This document shows, piece by piece, positions 45,787-56,851 of a stretch of 64,000 nucleotides of DNA. Origin of the DNA: Paraphoma chrysanthemicola (lineage: Eukaryota > Ascomycota > Dothideomycetes > Pleosporales > Phaeosphaeriaceae); NCBI GenBank assembly GCA_020744225.1, contig JAGMWG010000019.1:1116001-1180000 (forward strand), given 5' to 3'. Both the position numbers and the translations under genes were made by a program. The notes under the pieces were generated by a model. The model was not told the origin of the DNA and made no database searches. It was given only the letters and a program-made list of their open reading frames with translations. Every line of letters begins with the position of its first letter. Within the stretch, counting starts at the first letter, position 1.

Positions 45787-47189
45787 GAAGTTCAACAAAA
45801 GACAATTCTAACCTGCACCCTATACACAGATCTTTGAATATACTCTAATACATCAATCGCATCGTGAGTCGTGACACTGTGCCATGTCGTGCATGTCCAC
45901 GCCTTTAGCAACATGGCGATCTTTCGAGTCATGTCTTGCTAACATTTCACTGCCCATGAATAGGCCAGCGAAGCGCAGCCGTCTTAAATCCGAGCCCGAG
46001 CACCGAGATGTGGAGGTGATATGCGTGGCCTTGTTAGATGGTGCTTTACTCGGTTGGGCAGCGTAGCCGCATCGTACGTGTTCCATGTAAACTGTACATT
46101 GTCAAGTATAGGTGTGCACAGTACCTACACCTACCCGATCGACTACACTTCCACAGCATGCTTCGACCTCCTCTGGGACAATATGAACACACGCGACTAT
46201 TACTCAACTTTAGCGTAGCGAGATGACATGTAAAAGCTACGAGAGGAGCAAAAGACACCATTGAACATAATCATGTAGGGGCATTGAGTATGTTCGACAG
46301 CTTTTGCTGTGGACTAAAAAATCAAACGAAGGCCTCGGGCGTGTCTCACCTGAGGTGGGAGGGCGAAGTTCTGTTGGTCGAGTACGTGGCCGTTCTGCAG
46401 ACGCGGCTTTATTGCATCAAAAGTGACATGAAAATGCTTCACGTTCTCAAGTTGAAGAAGCTAACGCACCTGTGCAGCTCCGGTGGGACAACAAATCCAT
46501 CACCATCTGCAACTTCATCCACAGGCAGCCTCGATAGATACAGGTGTAGCTGAAGCAGTAAAGAAGGCCTTTATACACTAGTTTGAAGGCCCTTAGTGTA
46601 TTAGAAACGTTGTACTGCAGACAGGAACGCAGGCGAAGGCATCCAGGAATTCACCACAGGGTATGTCAACGTGCAGTACTCATCATAAAGCTTAGCACAG
46701 ACATGCACTCGGTTCCCGGCACACGGCACAAGCTTCAATGCTTGAGCGGGAGGCTTTGAATCGCCCCGCTGGACAGGGATTCCGTTACATCGAAAAGCGG
46801 GTCGACGTCAGCGGCGGGAAAGCTGAATGGCGCAACGACGTCACCTGTGGGAACATCGCGATGCATTGCAATCTCAGGCCCGCAACGGGGGAAAATTCTG
46901 AGTGTCGGGGCTGAAAGGTAGAAAGAAATCTGGACACTGGAGATCTGGAGCTGGGTTGCGGAGCTGTGCTTGTTGGGGAAGATGGAGAAGGTGAGGCTGA
47001 GTTGTTGAAATATTGGCCGCGCCTGGATTCGCACGATGGTTACACAAGCCCAACATCGTCATTAAACCACGCAAGGACCGCGTTATCACAATCCCGTAGC
47101 CTCGCTTCCATCGGCGCCATCCTCTCCTCTCTCACGAATCGCAAACAAGCTCCACGCATCCCCTGCCGTGTCAAGCTTGACCATTCTTG

Positions 47190-47195
47190 CCCCGC
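47190..47195 (-). promoter_or_regulatory. Possible CreA/Mig1-type site
   Basis: CCCCGC on the plus strand is GCGGGG on the minus strand, matching SYGGRG of fungal carbon-catabolite repressors. It is short and could occur by chance; its place upstream of a sugar transporter is what makes it worth noting. Confidence 0.3.
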
Positions 47196-47310
47196 TTGGC
47201 CCCTTTCTGACCAATCACCACAGCCCATTTCGGAGACTTTACCAGCCTTGGTAATCCAGCAGATGTACTCCGAACCGCCTGATGCTTCCCAGCAAAGTGA
47301 ATAGTCCGTT

Positions 47311-47316
47311 GCGGGG
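47311..47316 (+). promoter_or_regulatory. Possible CreA/Mig1-type site
   Basis: GCGGGG, followed directly by CGGG, about 180 bp upstream of the transporter ATG. Together with the inverted match 120 bp further upstream it forms a pair, the arrangement CreA usually needs. Inference only. Confidence 0.35.
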
Positions 47317-47394
47317 CGGGTTTCGGTTGTCCCACGGGACTCCCACGTTTTGGCGCGCCTGTTGATGGACCCACCGATCCCAAAGGGATGGGGA

Positions 47395-47402
47395 TATTTA
47401 AA
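47395..47402 (+). promoter_or_regulatory. TATA-like element of the sugar transporter
   Basis: TATTTAAA lies 92 bp upstream of the ATG at 47494 in an otherwise GC-balanced stretch, the usual distance for a fungal TATA box. Confidence 0.45.
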
Positions 47403-47493
47403 CGCCCTCTTTCACCCTTCGCGCTCCTGAGTACATTGGCTTCCAAAGGCCTGCTACAAATCCACAAGTCCTGACTCTGCTCAGCCAGCTGCA

Positions 47494-49478
47494 ATGTATC
47501 AGATTGGCAATATCTATGGCATCACGGCCATTGCTGTCATTGGCGGCGGGCTGTTCGGGTTCGATATCTCGTCGATGAGCGCTATGTATGTTTTTCTCCT
47601 CGAGATGTCCATGTATTTTTATTGATCATTGTAGTCTCCCGACTCAACAGTACCGATGCTATTTCAACCAAGGACCACATGGCCCGCCATTCGACGACCA
47701 GGCTTGCTCCGGTCCGGAGGCTTCAGTGCAGGGTGGCATTACGGCGAGCATGCCTGGTGGTTCCTGTAAGCCATACAAGGAGTGCGAATAAGACATACAC
47801 TGACTTTTCATCTACTTATACAGTCGTCGGGGCTTTGGTATCAGGATTCTTGACTGATAAACTGGGTCGCCGTCGCGCTATTCAAATCGGCTGTGCCTTC
47901 TGGGTTATTGGGTCCATCATCTCATGTGCCTCGCAAAACATCGGCATGCTCATCGCCGGACGTTTCATCAACGGCTTTGCGGTCGGTATTTGCTCTGCCC
48001 AGGTTCCCGTTTACGTATCTGAGCTGGCGCCTCCTTCTAAGCGTGGTCGAGTCGTCGGTTCACAGCAGTGGGCTATCACCTGGGGTATTTTGATCATGTA
48101 TGGACATTTCCCGTATGGCACGTCTTGACATATGGCTAATGACCGCAGGTACTACATCTCGTATGGCTGCGTCTACATGGACGGCACCAAGGCATTCCGC
48201 GTCCCCTGGGCACTCCAAATGATCCCCGCTCTCATCCTCGCCATCGGTCTCCTATTCCTTCCCGAATCGCCACGCTGGCTCGCTCGTCACGACCGCTGGG
48301 AAGAGACTCAAGCGGTGCTTACTCTGGTGCATGGCAAGGGTGATCCAAACTCTCCTTTTGTGAAGCTCGAAATGGACGAAATTAAGCAGATGATTGAGTT
48401 TGAGCGCCAGAATGCCGATGTCTCCATCATGGAGCTTTTCCGACCACGCATGCTCAACCGACTGCACATTGGTATCTTTACGCAGATTTGGTCACAACTG
48501 ACGGGAATGAACGTCATGATGTAAGTACGCCGTGGGTGTAGAGCGATACTTCGCTTGCGAGCATTCAGCTTCACGTCCTTGTATTTTCCATGACAATGCT
48601 AACGTAACTTAGGGTATGTCTGAATAAGTACACTCCTTAAAACGGAAATACTTGGAAACTCAAGAGGCTTGCTAACTCCTACAGTACTATATCACCTATG
48701 TGTTCGGCATGGCAGGTCTCACTGGAAACATCAACCTCGTCGCTTCGTCCATCCAATACGTCATCAACGTCTTAATGACGATCCCTGCTCTCGTATACAT
48801 GGACCGTTGGGGCCGTCGCCCCATGTTTGTCTACGGTGCCGTTCTCATGGCCATCTGGATGTACGCCAACGCTGGTTTGATGGCCTCATATGGCCATGCG
48901 GCTCCGCCAGGTGGCCTTAACAACGTTGCTGAGCAATCTTGGGAAATCACTGGTGGACCCGCACGTGCCGTCATTGCATGCACGTACCTCTTTGTTGCCA
49001 GCTACGCGCCGACCTGGGGGCCAGCCTCATGGGTGTACCCTCCGGAGCTGTTCCCTCTGCGTGTCCGTGGCAAGGCCGTGGCTTTGACCACCTCGTCAAA
49101 TTGGATGTAAGTATTGACACAACGGTGGCCATACATTTGCACCAGTAGATGCTGACATATACGACCTTCAGTTTCAACTTCGCCCTATCATATTTCGTCC
49201 CGCCGGCGTTCGTCAACATCAAGTGGAAAGTGTACATCATTTTTGGTGTCTTCTGCACCGCTATGGCCATCCACACGTTCTTCGCATTCCCCGAGACTGC
49301 AGGCAAGACGCTTGAGGATATAGAGGAAATGTTCTTGGCTGGAGTGCCTGCTTGGAAGACAAAGGTGGACTACAGTAACGTCCGTCGTGCGGAGCAGGGC
49401 GGTGTCGATCTGGAGAAGGCGGCGCAGTTCGAGCACAGCCCGGAGAGGAAGGAGGATGCTGGTGCGGTGAAGGCGTAA
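47494..49478 (+). CDS. MFS hexose transporter-type sugar porter
   Basis: Seven exons, join(47494..47585, 47635..47765, 47824..48097, 48149..48520, 48613..48613, 48685..49106, 49172..49478), 532 residues, twelve membrane segments. Sugar-porter motifs: GGGLFGFDISSMS in helix 1, DKLGRRRAI after helix 2, GRFINGFAVGI, SELAPPSKRGRVVGSQQW, PESPRWLARHDR before the central loop, QIWSQLTGMNVMMYYITY in helix 7, DRWGRRP, and PETAGKTLEDIEEMF after helix 12. The QLTGMN-YYI block and the length fit high-affinity glucose/hexose porters of filamentous fungi. Joining MNVMM to YYITYV needs one extra G between two introns with full consensus sites, hence the one-base exon at 48613; a single intron across 48521-48684 shifts the frame. 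Two possible CreA sites upstream suggest glucose repression. Confidence 0.92.
48521..48684 (+). other. Double intron with one-nucleotide exon
   Basis: The first intron is 48521-48612 (donor GTAAGT, branch GCTAAC, acceptor TTAG) and the second 48614-48684 (donor GTATGT, branch GCTAAC, acceptor ACAG). The base between them, G48613, completes the codon AT|G. Removing the first intron joins AT to GGTATGT and makes the second donor a proper exon-intron junction. This could be read as sequential splicing with a one-base exon or as a stwintron-like arrangement. Confidence 0.8.
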
Positions 49479-51404
49479 GTGTCAGCCACTGAGAAACACG
49501 GACTTGGCTAGCCAGTTGCTATCTAGTATCCTCGGAGAAGTTGTTGTAGACTCTATAAATTGTTTTAGTATGCAGCAGCACTCACCACGCGAGTCGACTC
49601 TGCTCAATGTGGATGTTGCTTAATCACTGCAATCAATTTTTCGAAGTGACTAAAGTCCAAAACTATGGTTCTATATGCCCGCTTTTAGGCTAGGCATATT
49701 CGATCGCGTGCTTTTACCATTCGGTCGTGCACCTGCATGATCCAAAGCCGTCAGTATATGGCTGCCCTACCTAGTGGAATGAATGTTTTTCTGTGTTGAT
49801 AGAACTCAATCAGTGTTGTCGCGTAGAGGTATTCAATGACGCATCGGGAATATCCTACGCTTTAAGAAAGGTGCGAAGATCTTCAGGCGCAGTTGAGGGC
49901 AAACAACCGGCCGACTGGCAAAAGCTCGCAGCCGAATATTTTGTGTGCTTTTTAATCGCACGACCTTGTACTAAACCAATCAGAGAGTGAGACGGTGAAT
50001 GTAAAGGCGGAAATTCATAGTGACGATTCTAAGTTTGTCAAGGCGTCGCTCAGACGCATTCCACTTTCAGGGGATGACTACAGCGCCAAGCAGGATATAT
50101 TGGCTCACCAAAGTGACGTAAGCGGGCCGTCCCCATGTGATGAAATTGAAACATCAGAGATTCGGGTAGTAGCTGACGTGCAGCGCTTTGCGCAGAAAAT
50201 TTGGACGAAGAATAATTCATACCCTTGAGTAAGCTGGAGCCGTAGGCTCAGGAGTCTACCACCGCCCATCGCTTGTTCAATCTTGTGATATACTTCACGC
50301 TCGCACCTTGACGCATTGTGTTGTTGCCGAAAATTTCCCCACCTTCCCCAGTCCCTGGCAATACCCGTTATGACGAGCATGATGTATGCAAGGCAGAGGC
50401 GTCGGTAGCGTCGGGTAAGTTCAGTCCCTGCATGCGCTGTTGAAAAGGCTGCGTGTCAAAGAGCACGGCTTACCATTCCCGGGCACATGTCAAATCATCG
50501 AACCACATCTTTGCACACATGTCCAATTCGAGCAACATCATGGTTACACAGCTTCGGTCCAACTCGCCGAATACGACCGACCGACCGACCGATGAAGCGA
50601 GCCGGATACTATATATCCCTGTCCGAGCTTATTGTTACAGCAATGAATCAGCAACGTACAGTTAAGTCTTTACATAGATTTGCGAATTGGTTGCTGTGTC
50701 ACGGATCAGGGTGAGTTTTGGGGATTCGGTGTAGGAGATGAACATGCACGAGTATACGAGCTTCCAGTATTGCGGCGAGCATGAGAAGACATTGGAGAGG
50801 GCCCTGGAGAAGTGGAGCAAGATAGAATTCGACATAGGGCAGAATGAACACAGCAATACATATGTGCAACGTCGAGAAGGCAAAAAGCATCACAAAGAAT
50901 ATCTCTTCTGCGGGAATCTTAGAGGCTGGAGCTTGACCATTACACCATGTCTGACCTCATCGTGGTCCAATTTTGAGTGAGTCGACACTAAATTTCGAAC
51001 ACCGGTGCATTCATCTTGGCTACATGGACACCTTGAAATGTTTCAGTCATCTGGAGAACCTCACTCCGATAATGGCACTCGCATTCGGCCCATACCCTGG
51101 ACTGTTCTCTCCAAAGTGCGCCGTACGACTCGACTTGCAGGAACTCCTCTCAGCAGCATCAGCAAGTGTATTGATACCAAGACACAGGGTAAGACGATCA
51201 TGCCACATTGGCATGCTGAATCACGCTCTGCTCATCGTCTGCGTCTATGATACGCAGTTTGGGTGAGAAGATTTGACGGCATACCGGCGAACACCCACCG
51301 TCTGGTCATATAAAGCCGCAGTGTTTTCCCACAAAGATTCCCAGTACACTCAAATCACTTCTTCACTACGACTTACATAGCTACAAGCACAAACATCTTC
51401 AATC
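49479..51404. other. 1.9 kb spacer
   Basis: No gene recognised. It includes four tandem CCGA units (about 50576-50592) and, on the minus strand at about 50905-50965, a TGGTGTAATGG string resembling a tRNA A box without B box or acceptor pairing. The final 100 bp form the promoter of the next gene. Confidence 0.45.
51309..51314 (+). promoter_or_regulatory. TATA box of the cysteine-rich secreted protein
   Basis: TATAAA 96 bp before the ATG at 51405, followed by a CA/CT-rich leader ending CTTCAATCATG. This is the typical layout of a strongly expressed fungal gene. Confidence 0.6.
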
Positions 51405-51977
51405 ATGAAGTTCTTCGCTATTGTCACCGCCCTCTCCGCCACCATCGGCACCACTCTTGCTGCCGATATCTGCCGCCCTACCGGCAGTGACTGCTTTGGC
51501 TCTGCAGTCTGCTGTCTCGGAATCCAAGAAAACAATTGCTGCAACCTTGGGGCGGCCAGCACCCGCATTCGCATGGTTGTACCGGCCAACAGGTACTTCA
51601 ATCTCCCAATCCCCCAACTTACCCATCAAGACGCATGGCATTGATACCTACATAGTCGATCTCAAGGCTGGACCGGCAGCGGATGCACTGGCAGCGTGGC
51701 TACCAACACCAACCCGCAAGCTCGTACCGTGTGCTTCACGTACTCGTCCAACCGCCTGTCTGGAAGATGGCTTACTGGACTATCTTCGCGCATCAAGCGT
51801 GAGCCTGAGACAGAAGCGTGTGCGGAGCCGAATGCCGTGCTTAGGGTGCGCGATGGTGTGACGACTAAGATCGATTTGCGCGATGGATTGACGGTCGAGG
51901 ATGCACTCGAGGCGAGGGATGGGAATGTGATTGAAGCTGTGGCTTATGATGGCGAGTATGTGAGTGTTGATGAGTAG
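51405..51977 (+). CDS. Small cysteine-rich secreted protein, unknown function
   Basis: Two exons, join(51405..51592, 51656..51977), 169 residues; the 63 bp intron is bounded by GTACTT and TAG and converts the codon AG|T to Ser. Signal peptide MKFFAIVTALSATIGTTLA (1-19). The N-terminal half is cysteine-rich (ICRPTGSDCFGSAVCCLG, then NNCCNLG), followed by GWTGSGCTGSVATN and VCFTYSSN, so eight cysteines could form four disulfides. After about residue 113 a polar, Cys-poor segment begins (IKREPETEACAEPN...), and the end is acidic, from DGLTVEDALEARDG to VSVDE. An IKRE dibasic site between the halves could be cleaved by a Kex2-type protease (inference). Size, signal and cysteines fit an effector-like or antimicrobial secreted protein; no family recognised. 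Confidence 0.82.
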
Positions 51978-54900
51978 TTGACGGCAATGAATATGCCTGG
52001 TGGTCGATGGTTTGAGGCAGTGCGATTCTGGTCAGAGACAGGATATCGTGGGGTGGCGGGAGGATCAGGGGTACCCGTACTGGCTATACACTCGTTCATG
52101 ACGTAAGCAGAAAACTTGGTAGTAGAATGCAAAATTTTGTAATCGCTCCATCTCACATCTGCTCGGCTTCAGGCCCCTCGTGATGAGCAATTCAACGTAG
52201 AGACGTTAAAGTGGCGCACGAATCTATCTGTCTGTAAGCTGCAAAATTAGAGATAATGGCTCTCAGGAGTGGTTGAAAAGGTCAGATATATTTGGCCGAT
52301 TTCGCTATTCGGCGAAATGCTTAGGATCGTACATCAAATTCGTAAAGTTCTGCCTTTATCTCGTGAGGTTGCTAGGCTAAGATCGGAACTAGCTAAAGGA
52401 GTACCTGACCCCAACCAATGCGCAGGTTCTGGAAGAGTTATTTGTGGCAAAGCCTCAATATCAGATTCCTCACTTCGCGGTCTTGGGGTCGAGCCTTGCA
52501 TAATGCTAACGCGGGAACAAGAGCGGGCGGCCAGCTCAGTCAAGTAAGGATCTAGCAGACTCTCATCGTCGTTTCCGTATGTTTGGGTTCCACCGAGCGT
52601 GTTCATTCGCAGGACTTTGCCACGCTGATCGGTGGAGTGGTCTGAGTGTGGCCCTCGAGTGGAGTAAGCATTCCTCCAGGCATCTTGGGGGTAGGAGTGA
52701 TTGTATTCGGTAAGTCACGTTAGGCGCCGGACATGTCAAGCTCAGATTTGGGGAGCTTGTGCGACCTTATGTAAAGCGAAATCTGGCACAAAGGCTATTG
52801 CACCCCAGTCTCGACTTTCACCGACTACGAAACAGCCGTCCAAATTGGCGTTCTATCTTTACATCACTTACGGTACGCTTTCTGTCGAAGCTGCGGCCTC
52901 ATACAGCCCCACACGAGCCAGATACTTAGTCAGCGCTGGATCTTGTATCAGTCGCTTCAAACTGCTTTACCACTTTTGTTTCCAGATGCAGATCAGTGCA
53001 GGCGCCTCTAATGGCCATGAACAGGGATTGCTCTGCAATAAAAGGCATAGACCTTGTGTATGCTTCTGCTTCGGTTCAAGCTGACCACCCCGATACTATT
53101 GCCTTGGCGGCTCTGATCGCTGAGATTTGATCGGTACAATGCACAATACAAAGCCGAACATAATGCAGTGGCTTGGACTAGCCGAAACGTCATTGCATCA
53201 GTCGTGACTCCGATTTGTCGTCATAATGTTGATAATCGTACCACTGCGCTGGACGCACTGGACGCACTGAGAGCCATGAGAACTTCCAGGTCGTTGATTA
53301 ATAAACTGCGAATTCCCGAGACATCTTGTGGTTTGCCGAGAACGTAAGGATCACGGAAAGCAGGGTCAACGCAAAGTTCGTGAATCTGCTTGCCAACTAT
53401 GCTGAGCCATTCCATAGCAATATTTTGACTAGTGCATCTATGAGCATCAAACCAAGGTACTATGCTCGAGGTGCTGAGTTAGACAGTGACACAATATAGG
53501 GACGGCTTCTCCGCGTCAGAGACTTCCGTAGTTAACAGCAATAAATTGTGCCGGTAGTCGAGCTCTGGTACTGGAAGCCATTTTCTCTTCGAGCCGCTGG
53601 CAGAGCTCAAGCACAATCCAAACCGCTTGTCAGCAACGTTGCCAGCACCACTGAAGTAGCTTGATGCTGTGGGTGGCATGCTGGCTGTCCCTAATTGGAA
53701 CCAATAATGCCCCAAGACCGCAATTAAGTAGCGTCTACAATGCCGCTATACGCGCAGGTGGGGTCAAGCCTATTGCTACCATGACGCAGATCCATCTCAT
53801 TGTCAATGCTTCGCCGGTATGAGACGCAAGTGCGCCAATCCTGCGCCAATGATCTACAAAACGTGAGGGGTCTCCAAGTCTCCGCGCTGCAGCTGCGGAA
53901 GCTCGTATCCCGTGCAAATCGGTTGCAAAACTGCCGAAACCTTACGCAACGAAGAGAGAGCACAGCGTCTCGTCGGTCTTGGGCGAGATGCGTGCCCCAA
54001 GTTTGAGCATTCATACATGCTGGGAGTGGTCAATGTGGACTTTGATTGGGCGAACTTTCAACAGGGTTGTTATCTTCGAGGTGATGGGACACCGCAGTCC
54101 TCAGTTAGCAGTTCTTGAAATGGCGGGAAAGGTCCATTTACGGTTGATGCCGTTATGTCAAACCTTATTTCCCGATGTCGTGTAAAGTAGAGCCGTTAGA
54201 TCTTGACTAGGTTTTGTGACAATGCCCAGGTTAAACAGCTACCGTATAACCGAGACCCGGCGATGATCAGCACGGCGATTCGCGCTCTGGACAACAAGAG
54301 CCTTTAGCTTGCTATGAAGTACATACCAGAGGCCTCTTCTAGTAGAATATCTTGACACATTTTCGAAGGACGTTGGCGCAGAAGGCGTCATTTGTTCGGG
54401 CAGATTTGGGATGTGCAATTTGCCAACACTGACGAGGTCGTTAAACTTTAACGCCATTGACCGCCAGGCTTCCACGTGTTTACACAGCGGCAGGTGCACA
54501 GACTTTAAAAGTTTCATACCGAATCAAGACGAGAACCTGAACGAAGAGGCCAGTTTTGGGCGACGCATGAGGCCAGTCTTGCCGTTTCACCATGTGCGGT
54601 GCAGCACTCAAAGCAAATTTTTCGTACAGAGTCATGGCAGCAAGTCGCGAACGCAGAATAAAGTTTCCCAGACCGACAGACGTCAGAGTCCTACGGCCGC
54701 GATGCCGTCTTTGGTTCATCTCTTGTCCATGGAATCACAAGTGGTCGGCAGATTCGAAAGGGAGTACCACAATCTCGTGTGGACTAGCAAGGATTCTAGA
54801 AATAACCGCTGGAGAGCAGAGGTCGCGAAAGCATCTCAAGAAGCGACTGGATCAATGCAATTTGCCATGGCTCCGTAATAGCTATAGCCGCAGAGAACAT

Positions 54901-55389
54901 ATGAGTGGGGTTTTTCTGTAGGCCCCAGAAGCTTGAGGGAGCACGCAGCTCTCCGGACCATGATCCGGCGCAGGGCTGGGATCAAGTTTGAGCCAATGCC
55001 CCGCAACTCCATCAACGAGAACCTGGAGCGCCCACACGGTCTAGGGAGAATCAAAGGCTGAGGCCACGTGCGCCGGCCGGCCGAGGCCGGTGGCGTCACA
55101 GCTGCCGTGTAATCAAGATGCCGAGTAATCACCCAGAGTTGTCGCAAGAAGTGGTTGCAGAGCAGGGTATTGGAATCTAAAGATTCATTTAGCACTAGCG
55201 CAGGATTAATACGAACACATATGGAGCTGCCGAGAAGAAAAGTTCAAATATCAAACGTTCAGCTGCCTTCATCCCTGTACGCTTAGGAAAGTTGTCAAAC
55301 TTAAACTTGCTTTGCTGGTAACCAAGACAATGATGACTTCTTCGCAGACAGAGCCTATGAATGCGACTGATGCACCGCTGCATGGCCTG
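51978..55389. other. 3.4 kb gene-poor stretch
   Basis: Only short overlapping frames on both strands, none with a domain, signal peptide or splice-linked continuation. No terminal repeats, transposase-like motif or RNA gene recognised. Confidence 0.45.
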
Positions 55390-56394
55390 TCACTCCCCCA
55401 CCCCGTTGGCAAGTGGAAACCAGTACTCCACAAATGGCGCGATAAACGCTATGATCAGCCAATTGAAGAAGTAACATTCCAAAGTAACACCGAAGATGAC
55501 GAAGACGAGCAAGCCAATCTGGTAAAAGCAGTAGCAAAGTGCCAGGGCATACCTCAGACAGCGAATCATCTCTGCGTGGAACGACTGCTGAACAGAGCTT
55601 TGAGTCTCGTGCAAGAAGTTTCCAGTAACAGCTTTTGTCCCCTGATACGCGATGCGGCTGCCTTTGCGCGTTTGTGAGACGATGAAATGTCCTGGGTGTT
55701 CTTTCCACGACAGACCCTGGCCTGAGGAGCTGGCGTGATGGTTGGGGTTCGCCTGAATGATGTGGCATGTAGTCTTTCCATTGGGGTCATCATCTTGCCA
55801 GACTTTATGCTGTGTCTCCCCTTCCGGGTGTAGATCATCACCTGGTTTGGGCGAGGAGGTGAAGACCTCAAGCCTGATATTCACGCCCGGTGGCGCGGCG
55901 GCGACGATGTCGTGCAGCTGTGTCCACTTGCTAAGGCTGTGATTTGGGGGAGACAGCGCAAATGATGGGTTGCGTGTATTGTTGACCATGGTTGGCTGCG
56001 TCGAGTCGAACATGGCCTCGTGCTGGTCATCGGTGCCAGGTGGCTGCGGTGCGGTGCTACCCATGCTACCAGCAATTTGCCGATTCGCGCGGTCCACGTC
56101 CAATGGAAGCGCACTCGCGCTCTCCTTTTCTAAATATTGGTATGCGAAATCAGCAACACTCGAGTCGTTTCGTGATGGCTGCGTGGCATGCTGTCCGGTC
56201 GAGGGTTGCGCGAGGACTGGATGTGATATCGTGTTGGTTGCGTTCAAGTACGGGCGTATAATCGTCAAGTCGTTGAACGTAAGGCGAATCGGCGAGGGAG
56301 AGAGCGAGTATCCATACGACCGCTTCCGCGCCTGAGAGGAAAAAGGAAAAGACATTGCGCGCGTTCGGATCTTCGCCATGGGAATATAGACCAT
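55390..56394 (-). CDS. Hypothetical protein with two C-terminal membrane segments
   Basis: A single open frame of 334 residues if started at MVYIPMAKIR (56394). It continues upstream to an ATG at 56571, but that part looks like leader sequence. The N-terminal 180 residues are polar and probably disordered. A middle region (SKWTQLHDIVAAAPPGVNIR, then GKTTCHIIQAN and GHFIVSQTRKGSRIAYQG) looks folded. The C-terminus has two hydrophobic stretches: CLRYALALCYCFYQIGLLVF and, after a gap, ECYFFNWLIIAFIAPFVEYW. No family recognised. The long uninterrupted frame and coherent composition make a real gene likely. It is convergent with nothing and follows the chitinase gene in the same direction. Confidence 0.6.
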   Translation of the reverse strand: MVYIPMAKIRTRAMSFPFSSQARKRSYGYSLSPSPIRLTFNDLTIIRPYLNATNTISHPVLAQPSTGQHATQPSRNDSSVADFAYQYLEKESASALPLDVDRANRQIAGSMGSTAPQPPGTDDQHEAMFDSTQPTMVNNTRNPSFALSPPNHSLSKWTQLHDIVAAAPPGVNIRLEVFTSSPKPGDDLHPEGETQHKVWQDDDPNGKTTCHIIQANPNHHASSSGQGLSWKEHPGHFIVSQTRKGSRIAYQGTKAVTGNFLHETQSSVQQSFHAEMIRCLRYALALCYCFYQIGLLVFVIFGVTLECYFFNWLIIAFIAPFVEYWFPLANGVGE

Positions 56395-56851
56395 GGTAAC
56401 AACTTTACTAGCGATCGTCAGGTTATTAAAGATACTGATGTGGGAGTTTGTAGTGTGTTCACAATTCATATTTATGTTAGAATGTAGGTGCGAGTACCTG
56501 CAATTGCGCATGGAAACAACGCAGAGACGTCGTTGCCTCGATCTGCGCGGAAGCCTTGCAACGGAAGCCATAAATCAGAGTCGTCCTCCCTACCATCGCC
56601 TACGCAACGTATCCACAGATCATCATTTCTTGCTATATGGGCTAGCGAAAGGTTTGGAAAAGGACAAATGTTAATTCATGTACAGGCACATTCGGGTCAC
56701 GCCTAGCCAATCTCGAGGAACAATTTCTCTTGACGCCTCAGTTTTTTTTCATGATCTATGATGGTGGTACTACTCCATAGCTACTTGTTATGACTAAAAG
56801 TCTCACCACTAGATCCACAGCACGCACCAATTTGACCAGCTACTAAAGTGC

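Larger units (their letters stand above)
45787..47493. other. 1.7 kb upstream region of the sugar transporter
   Basis: It holds the 3' UTR of the SAC gene and a long promoter region. Open frames here (for example 46735-47034, minus) lack domains. A segment at about 46555-46600 (GAAGGCCTTTATACACTAG...) faintly recalls the dispersed repeat but is too diverged to call. Confidence 0.4.

Noticed and set aside
48521..48684. One single long intron in the sugar transporter
   Set aside because: It would shift the frame and end the protein soon after; the two-intron solution restores the conserved helix 7 exactly.
50905..50965. Minus-strand TGGTGTAATGG resembling a tRNA A box
   Set aside because: No B box, no paired anticodon stem and no acceptor pairing; at most a decayed tRNA fragment.
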